NCBI GenBank assembly: GCA_021604865.1 | Contig: BQJU01000008.1 | Location: 1-64,000 of the forward strand | Source: Saprospiraceae bacterium | GTDB lineage: Bacteria; Bacteroidota; Bacteroidia; Chitinophagales; Saprospiraceae | Reading direction: 5' to 3' | Length of the DNA: 64,000 bases | Shown here: positions 11,501-19,413 of the stretch, piece by piece | Numbering within the stretch: the stretch's first letter is position 1 | How the letters are laid out: the number at the start of each line of letters is the position of its first letter | Program-made: the position numbers and the translations under genes | Notes under the pieces: model-generated | Databases searched by the model: none | Seen by the model: the letters and a program-made list of their open reading frames with translations, nothing else | Told to the model about the DNA's origin: nothing

Positions 11501-14500
11501 CTCCTCCAAGAGAGATATTCAAATCATCATTACAGTTTGCAACAGGAGCTGTCTGGTCTTCTACACAAAAATCACACTCCAGCACGGTTGTATTACCACA
11601 ATCATCGGTAACCGTATATCGGAATCGGTGACAACCCAATGGAATGTCTCCTACAAAACGATTGACAGCCCCCGGGTTAATGGTTGCTAATACAACCACT
11701 TGGGTATCCAAGAGAACAACTCCTTGGGGTGTAGTGGTTTCTGTAATTATATCTGATACTACTTCCGTCAATACTTCCCAATCGGAGCAATTGTCTTCCA
11801 CTTCCGGTAAGGGTACAAAAAATGCAGCCGTACAATCAAATGGCCCCGTGGAATAGACCAATGGATCAGGTATGCCATCCCAATTATAGTCCTCAATCGG
11901 GCAACTCACCTCTGGTGGTGTAAAATCCCCTACTTTGATCAGTTGATTATAGATAACGATATTCGATGGATTACACCAATTCGTTAACGTCCATTTTCGA
12001 ACCAGTTTATAGCCACTTTCGCAAGAATATATTAGTGGCAAATCTTCATAAGTTGCAGCAAGATTGCAGAGATCCTGATCCAGGTTATAGTAGCCAAAAG
12101 CAGTCCGTAAAAATGGGTATCCGGTAATCGAAGGATGTGGATTACCGGCCGCATTGGTTGGGAATCCCTCATCACACTCAAGGATCGCTGTCAGGGGAGT
12201 CAGGACAACATCTTCCAGAGTAGGTTTCCGCACACTTATCTCCTGGGTACAGGAAATGGCGTTACCGCTATCATCTATTGCTCTAAATGTTCTTTGAATA
12301 ATAGTAGGACCGCATAGTCCCGAGCTTTGGGAGGTTTCGGAAACACAGACTTCAACAGAACCACAATTGTCAGTGAGTAGCCCTCCCATTGCATTAGGAC
12401 CGCTGTAGGGAAATCCAGTTGTAGACAACAATGTCAACAATTGTTCCAGCCGCTGCCGTTCGAGTGAATTTGACGGATAAATGACCGCTCCTGAAGCATC
12501 GAGTTGGTAACATCGTGGAACTTCAGTTGGTAATCGTGCCAACCGAATGCTATCCAGGTCATTACAAATCAAATCACCAATAAAAGTAGTCGTTTCTACA
12601 TTTAGATTAGAAACAGTTCCGCCATTGGCAGCATAAATTGCCCAACTGTAATCACCGGTAAGGCCATTACCAACGCTGCCATTTGCGGAAGTCAGCAGCG
12701 TATAAGTAGTGCCGGCCTGTAGAGGCAGGTTGACCCTGAAGATGGGATCAAAAGGCATCAAGTTGACCAAATTTCCATTAAAATTAAAATCTCCTTGTGC
12801 AATGACATTTTCACATGGGTAAGCAGGGTTAAAGGTCCCTTGAAAAAGGGCAGCCAATCCCCCACCCCAGCTGGTGGCCAGGTCAAAGGTAAAAATGTCA
12901 TCCTGAGACACCGTAAAGGTGTACAAATCATAAAAATGATCTCCAGGTGAAGGGTTGACAAATTCTAAGAAACAAGGATAATTGGCCAATTCCAGCACCG
13001 GGTCATCTGTGGTCAGCGACCCTGTGAGGTACTGAACATCCATTGCAACACTCGCCTGGGTTTTATCATCCGGGCAATCGAGTACCGGCTTCTGTTTATC
13101 TTCTGCCAAAATAATGCCTTCACAATTGAAGATATCGGCGGGAATGGTGGTCAACTGATAGGTGAAATAACCGTACCCATCCAGGATATTTCCATTGGCA
13201 GGGTTGTCGTCCAGGATAACAATATCAAAATCATTTGCCGTAAGGCAGCCCCATTCCCCCGTTAGCAACATCTCCGGGATAATCACCGCCTGGCAATTTG
13301 TGTTAAGGCTCAGGTTAATGGTATCATTACAGGCAAGGTCAACTAATGGTGGATCTTGCTGAATGATGTTAATGAAAAAATCTTCTTGTCGAGTATTCTG
13401 TGCTGCATCGGTAGCACTCAGCAAAATCTGGTAATTGCCGGGGCTCGCAGTAACCGAATAACCATTGCTACCCTGAGGCTGGATGGTAATGCCTGCACTC
13501 GGTATTGCATTAATGATAGGATTCAACACCCCATCACAATTGTCTAATACAGCAACCGAAAAATTAAGTGTAGCGACCTCTGGTTCGCAAGGGTCCAGCG
13601 TCATATTAATGTCCTGAGCAGGGTATACTATGATGGGTGCCCAAGTATCCGGTTGATCCGTAACAACGATCTGAGCATCGACAGAAGTATTTAGTCCACC
13701 TTCATCGGTATAAGATGCGACCAAAAGTTGTCCACTATTTGCAGTGGTCAAGTTGATTGGATATTCCAGATAGACATTAGTTCCATTTTCGAGCCAGTAA
13801 GCAGGTGTCAATACATTGCCTCCAAGGCTCAAAGTCACTTCATTATGATCAATCTCATCACAATCATCACTAACGGTGATGGAAATAACCTGATCTAATG
13901 CTGTTTGACAAATCGGTATGGAAAAATTCAGGTTGCCAGGCATTCCAATGATAGCGGCCTGATTCGCCTCCTGGGTGATCGTTAAATTGGAATTCACAGA
14001 AGTGGCTCCATATATTATGGTGATTGGATAGCTCCCTGGAGTCACATTGCCACAAAATTCAAAATACACCGCATTTGTTCCAGCAACCTCGCTGCCACAA
14101 AATACCAGATTGGCTCCATTAGCCGTAAAACCGCTGATCACTGCCACCTCGTCAATCGCTTCACAATCATCTTGGATTGTAAAACTATACCTCACTTCTA
14201 TAGTAGCCAAACAGGCCGGGAGAGATAGGTTTTCAGCATTGGCATATATAACGGGTGGTTCATTCTGAATGGCCTGCACTGAAGTGGCACCAATAGACGT
14301 ACTCTCAAAGGTTCCCAATGCACTCTCATAAGCAATCGTAATATAGTCATTAAGTGGTGCAGCTCCGGCAGTTACTTCCACCGAATATTCAAAATAACCG
14401 GCCGAATAATCCACAAATACTTGTTCCAGGTTGGAAAGATGTGTACCAAAAGGTGTGACAACCGGATCACCAATCAAGGTAGCATCACAACCACCGGTAA

Positions 14501-15734
14501 TAGTCAGCCCAAACAATACGGTTGTACTCGTCTCACACACGGGGATAGTCGCATTGATTGCATTGGCGACAATGGCCAGGTTATCTTCATCAGCAATAAT
14601 ATTTGCCGTAAGGCTCAATTGAACACAATTGTTGGCGGCATCACAGCCTGTAACCGTTACCGTCGACTGGCCGGCACTCCAATGTACATCCAATAAATAG
14701 AGATTCTGTATGCCAGGAGACGCCAGAGTGGCTGGGCTTATGACTTGAGTGCCTGGAGAAACCGTAGCGGGCGTTGTATTGGCAGTAGCAGTAACTGCAC
14801 CGGGCGTATTTACAAAAATATCGCAATTGTCGGCTCCATATACAAAAAACTGATCCTGACGGCCACAAACCCCTTCGGGCAGAATGATATCTCCCAAATC
14901 AAAGCTATTGGGGCTATTAGTCAGTATATTCCCCAAAATATCTGTCAGATAAAAGGTAGGATCCGTCACATCCAGTCCTGCCTCAATGGTGACTGTTACC
15001 GTTACCGGATTGTTCAATGGGTTGCACGGTCCCGTTTCTGTGATATCTATTGTATAGTTACCAGCACTGGCCCCCGTAAAATTGTACGGGCCATTCGCAG
15101 CTGTAGCACCATTTATTATAGTTGGGCTGACTCCTGCCGGGCCGGAAATAATCGCCATATCATAAGTTGTGGCCATACAAGAGCCCCCATCTGTAATTTC
15201 AAGCTGAAAATTTCCGTCCATTGCTCCCAGGCAGGAGGGGCGGTCCGCTGACCAGTCCACAATAAAAGGCAAATCAAAAGTGACAAACCCGAAGGGGCCA
15301 GCAAAAGGTGAAGCGTTTGAGGGCGGCATTAAACCATTACAGGTTTCGGTAACATAATAGTCGTAAGCCGTACCCGGAGCCAATCCATTAACCGCAACAT
15401 TTACCATATTTCCGGTAATACTGATGGCTGGATCAGGTCCATTATTTGGCCCTGCACATACAACGATATCTACTACAGCTTGTCCGACATTAATAAAACC
15501 AACCCCGCCTATCAGGATGCGCCAGCAGTGATCGTCAACATTAGCTTGTGCAGAGGTAAAGGATATATTAGCGGAAGTAGTCTGTATTGAATTCACCCCT
15601 AATGCCAGGGGTTCGTTGCATTGTGCCTGTAGGTTGGGAATTGTCCATAGAAGCCCTATCACTGTATATATATATGGTATCAGTGATGGGCATACACTAC
15701 GCCAGTGAACCGTTGCAGTAATTATGGTCGTCAT
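8571..15734 (-). CDS. Giant T9SS-secreted adhesin with dockerin-like and cohesin-like modules
   Basis: 2387 residues from ATG at 15734. A signal peptide ends around LQAQ (residue 38). Residues about 45-150 look fibronectin-III-like. The long middle is a series of Ig/cadherin/HYR-like modules with conserved Cys and DNC/DxCG motifs (for example VSDDCDEID, VTDNCSAEW, VTDDCGNTT). Residues about 1976-2030 resemble a carboxypeptidase regulatory fold. Residues about 2031-2090 resemble a dockerin-type EF-hand pair (DEDASNGVTTFD and ADINNSGYISTQDA). Residues about 2160-2280 resemble a cohesin. The last 86 residues, with the WPNPF motif, are a T9SS type A sorting domain. It should be exported across the outer membrane and cleaved at the sorting domain. 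Function is probably adhesion; the domain calls are by eye. Confidence 0.9.
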   Translation of the reverse strand: MTTIITATVHWRSVCPSLIPYIYTVIGLLWTIPNLQAQCNEPLALGVNSIQTTSANISFTSAQANVDDHCWRILIGGVGFINVGQAVVDIVVCAGPNNGPDPAISITGNMVNVAVNGLAPGTAYDYYVTETCNGLMPPSNASPFAGPFGFVTFDLPFIVDWSADRPSCLGAMDGNFQLEITDGGSCMATTYDMAIISGPAGVSPTIINGATAANGPYNFTGASAGNYTIDITETGPCNPLNNPVTVTVTIEAGLDVTDPTFYLTDILGNILTNSPNSFDLGDIILPEGVCGRQDQFFVYGADNCDIFVNTPGAVTATANTTPATVSPGTQVISPATLASPGIQNLYLLDVHWSAGQSTVTVTGCDAANNCVQLSLTANIIADEDNLAIVANAINATIPVCETSTTVLFGLTITGGCDATLIGDPVVTPFGTHLSNLEQVFVDYSAGYFEYSVEVTAGAAPLNDYITIAYESALGTFESTSIGATSVQAIQNEPPVIYANAENLSLPACLATIEVRYSFTIQDDCEAIDEVAVISGFTANGANLVFCGSEVAGTNAVYFEFCGNVTPGSYPITIIYGATSVNSNLTITQEANQAAIIGMPGNLNFSIPICQTALDQVISITVSDDCDEIDHNEVTLSLGGNVLTPAYWLENGTNVYLEYPINLTTANSGQLLVASYTDEGGLNTSVDAQIVVTDQPDTWAPIIVYPAQDINMTLDPCEPEVATLNFSVAVLDNCDGVLNPIINAIPSAGITIQPQGSNGYSVTASPGNYQILLSATDAAQNTRQEDFFINIIQQDPPLVDLACNDTINLSLNTNCQAVIIPEMLLTGEWGCLTANDFDIVILDDNPANGNILDGYGYFTYQLTTIPADIFNCEGIILAEDKQKPVLDCPDDKTQASVAMDVQYLTGSLTTDDPVLELANYPCFLEFVNPSPGDHFYDLYTFTVSQDDIFTFDLATSWGGGLAALFQGTFNPAYPCENVIAQGDFNFNGNLVNLMPFDPIFRVNLPLQAGTTYTLLTSANGSVGNGLTGDYSWAIYAANGGTVSNLNVETTTFIGDLICNDLDSIRLARLPTEVPRCYQLDASGAVIYPSNSLERQRLEQLLTLLSTTGFPYSGPNAMGGLLTDNCGSVEVCVSETSQSSGLCGPTIIQRTFRAIDDSGNAISCTQEISVRKPTLEDVVLTPLTAILECDEGFPTNAAGNPHPSITGYPFLRTAFGYYNLDQDLCNLAATYEDLPLIYSCESGYKLVRKWTLTNWCNPSNIVIYNQLIKVGDFTPPEVSCPIEDYNWDGIPDPLVYSTGPFDCTAAFFVPLPEVEDNCSDWEVLTEVVSDIITETTTPQGVVLLDTQVVVLATINPGAVNRFVGDIPLGCHRFRYTVTDDCGNTTVLECDFCVEDQTAPVANCNDDLNISLGGGGIGGLTAADIDEGSWDNCGEIMALEVRRLYIVDPISCEDVPPYYSDWGPSVEFNCCDLDAAVRIELRVTDAAGNTDICWLEVTVEDKIRPMCTPPVAVTTTCNDLPYNFDPQNFEQLQSLFGIPLVTDNCSAEWQEITTTVNLDDCGVGTLIRRFRAVDQSGNVSINSCQQLITIQERHNYEIRFPADASANCGDPAEDSIEYTEIACDLLAVGIVDDTLNVSAEECYKVFRTFKVVNWCEYNGADAPVIISREEDCDGAPGDEAVWVLRRPSQTFVDRDNDELNTVPFAGEKGTTCDGATNPVGYWRTINSVGFWQYTQHIKIYDDTPPVIAFTPPNPFCSVNDQCTAEIEYRFILFEPCSPSSLEIQIFYDEFMDGVIDSNLTDDDGFSRLYPKYRINFEAPIGMHSFIVIAEDGCGNVLSAELPFEVVDCKAPAPACIFGLAVELTPLPPNTDANNDGLVDPGGATLTATSFLASTIYDCSLPLTYSINILGEQPRMNQSQIVLTCINMPSEIVEVYAWDNAYNPYSIQPDGTIGGPNYDYCETYVLVQDNMFNLCGGGADIAGRIAVENDEPLEDALVELSGATDLADETNTVGQYGFQQLQQGYDYTITPFLDEDASNGVTTFDILLMTKHILGVQLLSSPYKLIAADINNSGYISTQDAIQLRKLVLNVITAFPNNTSWRFVPKDYAFPNPQNPWQESFPEVINLNNLTAGNIPLLDFVAIKMGDLNLSAATHFQDVEDRFDQRDHFIFYTENQQLVEGKTIAVPLYAKDISSCSGFQFTMEFGPSLVLDHIDYGVLKASNVGQKYLDSGVLTFSWEAVNRTQEADNSIEEPLLVFHFKTIGSGSLQEHLALNSSITPAEAYLRETEELLLPKLEFSAPEEPCLEAALFQNWPNPFTQFTNIPIYLPQAKTIHLAVYNAKGRRLLSRTFSLLSGHHLLRLNNEELPEIGVLFYEVQVDGQSLIRKMVKF

Positions 15735-16199
15735 ATTGTTTCATGAAAATTAAACCCTGATTTATCTTTCTCAATTGAGAAAAATAAGCCTTTCAATTCT
15801 TAGAGCAATGTCAATGTGTTCAAAGGATGCAAAAATACTGAGGTTGATAATCTTAGGCGTCACGCAAGTGGAATGGTGAGGTTTTTCGGATGAAAATAAC
15901 TGAAATGGTCAATTTTCACTTACTATCTTCCTGTACTTTTATGTTAGGTCGTTAAAGTATCTAATCATTCCACTAGTGCAAGATAAGAAATAATCAAATC
16001 TATGCCTAACCTCAGATTAGATTTCCCTTAATTTGTTTGCTGGCCTTCGTTTTAACGAAACCTTAACCTGCCAAGACCCGGCAAAGTGATATTGCGTCCC
16101 AATGCTGACATTTCTTTGATGATTTTGCTTACATATTGGACATTTGATTGGAATTATGGTCGTTATTAATAACCGATCCTTATAACCACAATCTGTAGT
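15735..16199. other. Intergenic region between divergent genes
   Basis: About 465 bases separate the giant adhesin (minus) from the DUF2141 gene (plus). On the minus strand TATTTTTG at 15837-15830 fits the Bacteroidota -7 consensus TAnnTTTG and lies about 95 bases upstream of the adhesin start, so it is a plausible promoter. I found no matching -33 TTG at the usual distance. No gene is visible. Confidence 0.35.
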
Positions 16200-16655
16200 A
16201 TGCAAACCATGATCAAAGCTTTTCTCTTATTAATAATAGCTTTTCTTTTTTTGAATGCAGAAAGTGATCATTCCACTTCGGGCAAGCTGATCATTGAAGT
16301 GGATAATATTCGCATATCTGAAGGTATGGTTTGGATAGGACTGTATGACTCCAAGGAAAACTACCTGATTCAGGAGCAGGCAATTGTTGAGGGGTTAAAG
16401 GTGAATCATACCGGCAAACTCTTCATTGAGGTACCTAACCTGACTTATGGCAATTACGCGCTAGCCCTATTCCACGACATCAATAATAATGGCGAGTTAG
16501 ATCGTAATTTTTTTGGTATACCCTCCGAACCTTATGCCTTTTCGCAACCTCTAAAAACGAAATGGCGGTTGCCGTATTTTGAAGAAGTTCGTTTCTCCTT
16601 TCAGCATAGCGAGCAGGTTTTGATTACCAAATTGAAAAAATGGCATGAGTATTGA
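16200..16655 (+). CDS. DUF2141 domain secreted protein
   Basis: 151 residues with an N-terminal signal sequence (MIKAFLLLIIAFLFLNAES). The rest matches the DUF2141 pattern: a small beta-sandwich-like protein with a GNYALALFHDINNNGELDRN-type segment followed by FFGIPSEPYAFS, which is the family hallmark. DUF2141 proteins are periplasmic or secreted and of unknown function. The gene stands alone, with the adhesin divergent on the left and the LytTR regulator 215 bases to the right. Confidence 0.85.
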   Translation: MQTMIKAFLLLIIAFLFLNAESDHSTSGKLIIEVDNIRISEGMVWIGLYDSKENYLIQEQAIVEGLKVNHTGKLFIEVPNLTYGNYALALFHDINNNGELDRNFFGIPSEPYAFSQPLKTKWRLPYFEEVRFSFQHSEQVLITKLKKWHEY

Positions 16656-16786
16656 GTGGGGTTTGGCAGTGGGATTTGTTGTCTTTTAGTCCTTCCAGCG
16701 TAAACAAATGGATGAAATTGTGAAGGTTTAAGCCAACAAAACTGGTTTAAGCTAGAATGGATTATCAGACAAAAAACTAATTTGCG

Positions 16787-16795
16787 TACCTTTGC
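16787..16795 (+). promoter_or_regulatory. Bacteroidota-type promoter -7 box for the LytTR regulator
   Basis: TACCTTTGC matches the TAnnTTTG -7 consensus of Bacteroidota sigma-70-type promoters and sits about 80 bases upstream of the ATG of the response regulator. No clear -33 TTG is seen at 19-21 bases upstream, so the call rests on the -7 box and position. Confidence 0.5.
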
Positions 16796-16870
16796 AGCCT
16801 AATAAAAAGATCAATACCGAATGGAGAGCTCTAAACAGGCACTGAAACTTTCGGTTTGCAAATAATCCCT

Positions 16871-17635
16871 ATGAAAGTGCTGCTTATTGAAGATGAACTG
16901 CCTGCGGCCAAACAACTGACAAAGCTAATCAGGCAAATCCGTCCCGATGCTCAGATTATCCCTCCTCTGGATAGTGTAGAAAGTGCGGTGCTATGGTTAC
17001 AGACCAATGAAGCTCCGGACCTCATTTTTATGGATATACAACTGGCTGATGGCTTGAGTTTTGATATCTTTCAGCAAGTCGATGTGCGCTCACCCGTCAT
17101 TTTTACTACTGCTTACGATCAATATACCCTTAAAGCATTTAAAGTCAACAGTGTCGATTACCTACTCAAACCGGTAGAACCAGATGAGTTGGCTGCAGCA
17201 CTTGACAAATTTGATCGCCTATTTCAGCAAAGAGAAGTGCATTTGTTACAGCGACAAACCGTTCAACAATTGCTGGCCTCATTCCAGAAACAGGATTATA
17301 AAGAGCGGTTTATGGTCAAAATAGGCCAACAACTGACCTATATTGCTATAAAAGACATCCATTATTTCTATTCGGATGATGGCCTGGTTTACGCACAAAC
17401 GATAGACAATAAAAGACACCTGATTGATTATACACTTGATCAGCTATCCGGCATTATAAATCCGGATGATTTTTTCAGAATTAACCGTAAAATAATTATA
17501 TGTATCCGTTCCATCAATAAAATACACCCTTACTTTAACAGCAGATTTTTGCTGGAATTGAAACCTATTACAAATTTTGACGTAATTGTAAGTAGAGACC
17601 GAACCAATGACTTTAAAGCCTGGTTAAATAAATAA
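16871..17635 (+). CDS. LytTR-family response regulator
   Basis: 254 residues from ATG at 16871. An in-frame TTG five codons upstream is less likely. Residues 1-120 form a receiver domain with the acidic pocket ED near residues 7-9, phosphoacceptor Asp55 (LIFMDIQ), Thr80 in FTTAYD and Lys100 in YLLKP. Residues about 145-254 are a LytTR DNA-binding domain (MVKIGQQLTYI, FFRINRKIII). Such regulators normally answer a membrane LytS/YpdA-type histidine kinase, but no kinase gene lies beside it, so its partner must be elsewhere. The targets are unknown. Confidence 0.93.
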   Translation: MKVLLIEDELPAAKQLTKLIRQIRPDAQIIPPLDSVESAVLWLQTNEAPDLIFMDIQLADGLSFDIFQQVDVRSPVIFTTAYDQYTLKAFKVNSVDYLLKPVEPDELAAALDKFDRLFQQREVHLLQRQTVQQLLASFQKQDYKERFMVKIGQQLTYIAIKDIHYFYSDDGLVYAQTIDNKRHLIDYTLDQLSGIINPDDFFRINRKIIICIRSINKIHPYFNSRFLLELKPITNFDVIVSRDRTNDFKAWLNK

Positions 17636-17668
17636 CCCAACAATCAGACCGGTATTTCCCCCCCCAAC

Positions 17669-17699
17669 TTGCTAGTCTGCGATATTTGTATAACTTTTG
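17669..17699 (+). promoter_or_regulatory. Putative promoter of the 42-residue peptide gene
   Basis: TTG at 17669-17671 and TAACTTTTG at 17691-17699 are separated by 19 bases, which is the usual Bacteroidota -33/-7 spacing. The -7 box has one extra T compared with TAnnTTTG. The ATG of the small gene follows 15 bases later. Confidence 0.4.
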
Positions 17700-17713
17700 C
17701 AAAAATTTATCCC

Positions 17714-17842
17714 ATGAAAATCGAAAATCCCAAAACCGGTCATTCCTATGACCTTATTTTAGCCTTATTAATCTTCCTTGTCTGCGTCCTATTTTCTTTG
17801 CTGCACGGTAATTTTCAGGACTTTACGCTGGTAGGTATGTAA
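17714..17842 (+). CDS. Small single-pass membrane peptide (42 aa)
   Basis: An ATG at 17714 opens a 42-codon frame ending in TAA at 17840-17842. The peptide begins MKIENPKTGHSYDLILALL. Residues about 13-30 (DLILALLIFLVCVLFSLL) make one transmembrane helix, followed by a short polar tail. Three signs suggest a real gene: a promoter-like -33/-7 pair just upstream, the membrane-protein composition, and a perfect 9-bp-stem hairpin starting one base after the stop. I do not recognise the family. It could instead be the end of the LytTR transcript. Confidence 0.5.
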   Translation: MKIENPKTGHSYDLILALLIFLVCVLFSLLHGNFQDFTLVGM

Positions 17843-17871
17843 AAAGGGAATAGCAGCATGCCATTCCCTTT
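17843..17871 (+). terminator. Hairpin after the small peptide gene
   Basis: AAAGGGAAT (17843-17851) and ATTCCCTTT (17863-17871) form a perfect 9-bp stem with an 11-base loop immediately after the TAA. The T-run in the 3' arm makes it terminator-like. Confidence 0.55.
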
Positions 17872-17903
17872 CAAAATAAGGCTGGAATTTTAAAATGCAA
17901 TAT

Positions 17904-17945
17904 TAGAGTTGTTGTGCAGGGCCAAGGCCCTGCGGAACAACTCTA
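17904..17945. mobile_element. 42-bp palindromic MITE-like element ending in the stop codon of the PDZ gene
   Basis: Arms 17904-17923 and 17926-17945 form a near-perfect 20-bp stem with one mismatch and one G:T pair. Each arm begins TAGAGTTGTT, and the two bases AA lie between the arms. The outer ends match the terminal repeats of the 164-bp element at 45248-45411. The CTA at 17943-17945 is the TAG stop of the minus-strand PDZ gene, so the element boundary lies inside that stop codon. It could also act as that gene's terminator. Confidence 0.6.
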
Positions 17946-19304
17946 TTGCAAGACAATCTTTTCTGTAAAGATTTTGTCGGCTTGTTTTATTTGTAGGATG
18001 AGGGTTCCTTTTGGAAAATCAACCAAGTTGATCTTTTCAGAAAATTTACCGTCAAAATCGGCCAGATTTCTTTTATAGACTGATTTACCGGATACGTCCG
18101 ATACCATAATTTCTGTTGGTACGGCCTCGGCTTCAAACTGTAACTGCACCTCTCCACGGGTTGGGTTCGGGAAAATTTCCACTTTATCCAACTCCAGCGT
18201 AGAAGATTCCACCTCTGGCAATTCCTCTGCCTGCCAAATCGGTTCTTCGTCCATCACTTCACCTTCTTCATCTGCGTCATCTATCTTCATGCTTTTGATG
18301 ATGATAATATTTTTATTTGGGTGCAAACCAGTATCATCGTCTGATCTGAACAAAAAATGACTATCATCATTAAAATCAAAGTTATTACCCTTTTGCATCC
18401 ACTTGTGTTTGCCTGAATTCGGGAAATCAGCTCTTTCTCCCAATGTAACTTCAGTGGTAAGCTGCTTATCCGCTCGGGTGTATACCAGGTTTACCTTGTC
18501 TCCAACTTTCTTTTCCTTGAGGGAGGCCGTCAGGCTGGCATAATCCACCACTGGCTTTCCATCCATTTCAATAATTACGTCTCCTTTCTGCAATCCTGCC
18601 TGGGCAGCTGGGCTCTCTTCAATAATATCTAATACGACAGCTCCTTCCGCCACATCGCCTTCTGTCTCAGTGGTCCGATTAACTGCACCATCTTCACCAA
18701 TAATTTCTGTTATTTTTTCCTTTTTGCCCAGAATCACGCCCATAAAAGCGCCTTTTTCTAGTTTATCCAGATGTATGATATGAGGATGTTCTCCATTGAG
18801 AAATTCCATATTTAGACCTTTGGCGCGCAATTTCTCTTTAATTTTTTCAGGAACATCACCCTCTCCCTGCCATTCAAAGAAACCTTCTTCACTGTCATCT
18901 GATTTAAACTTCAAATGAACCTTCCGATCCCCATTGTCTTCATCAATATTGTACTCTAAAAGTTGAGCCCCCTCATCAAGGTCCAGACCTTCATCATCAG
19001 TTTTGAATTCAAAAATTCGATTACTTGCTTTACCGTCAACAATTACCTCTACCGTTTTTTCAATTTTCCCGTCCGAATTGATCCTGATTACAACATCTCC
19101 ATCTTCCTCCGTCCATTCAAAGTTCTCATCAGGGGCTACCTCTAAATTTATATCCTCAGTTAATAGATATCCTTCATCATCTACACTTTTTTTGATGATG
19201 ATTACTTTCTTTTGTTCCTTCGCTTTATTTTCTTGTGCAAAAAGCGAATTTGAGCACAATGCCATAGCCAGTACTCCCAGAAATAAACATTTTACTAGTT
19301 TCAT
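17943..19304 (-). CDS. PDZ-domain T9SS-secreted protein
   Basis: 453 residues from ATG at 19304, chosen because MKLVKCLFLGVLAMALC...LFAQ is a clear signal peptide. An in-frame TTG at 19484 would overlap the upstream gene. The N-terminal third is acidic and beta-rich. A PDZ domain follows around residues 190-290 (GAFMGVILG, then GDVIIEMDGKPVVDYASL). The last about 80 residues (VEIFPNPTRGEVQLQF to the end) form a T9SS sorting domain. It follows the M56 peptidase gene by 109 bases on the same strand and is probably in the BlaI-controlled operon. Its role is unknown; a substrate or partner of the M56 protease is possible. Its TAG stop lies in a repeat element. Confidence 0.85.
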   Translation of the reverse strand: MKLVKCLFLGVLAMALCSNSLFAQENKAKEQKKVIIIKKSVDDEGYLLTEDINLEVAPDENFEWTEEDGDVVIRINSDGKIEKTVEVIVDGKASNRIFEFKTDDEGLDLDEGAQLLEYNIDEDNGDRKVHLKFKSDDSEEGFFEWQGEGDVPEKIKEKLRAKGLNMEFLNGEHPHIIHLDKLEKGAFMGVILGKKEKITEIIGEDGAVNRTTETEGDVAEGAVVLDIIEESPAAQAGLQKGDVIIEMDGKPVVDYASLTASLKEKKVGDKVNLVYTRADKQLTTEVTLGERADFPNSGKHKWMQKGNNFDFNDDSHFLFRSDDDTGLHPNKNIIIIKSMKIDDADEEGEVMDEEPIWQAEELPEVESSTLELDKVEIFPNPTRGEVQLQFEAEAVPTEIMVSDVSGKSVYKRNLADFDGKFSEKINLVDFPKGTLILQIKQADKIFTEKIVLQ

Positions 19305-19413
19305 AAGTCGGTTGCATTTAAATTTGAATCCTTTGGTCAAATCGATTGTTTTGACGTCAAAGAAGGTTATTGTGTGAAAATAGTCGGATGATTTCTTAAT
19401 GCATGTTTGGAGG

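Noticed and set aside
9405-15251. Plus- and minus-strand small frames inside the second giant adhesin
   Set aside because: All overlap the 2387-residue gene, lack signals or family motifs, and are shadows of its codon use.
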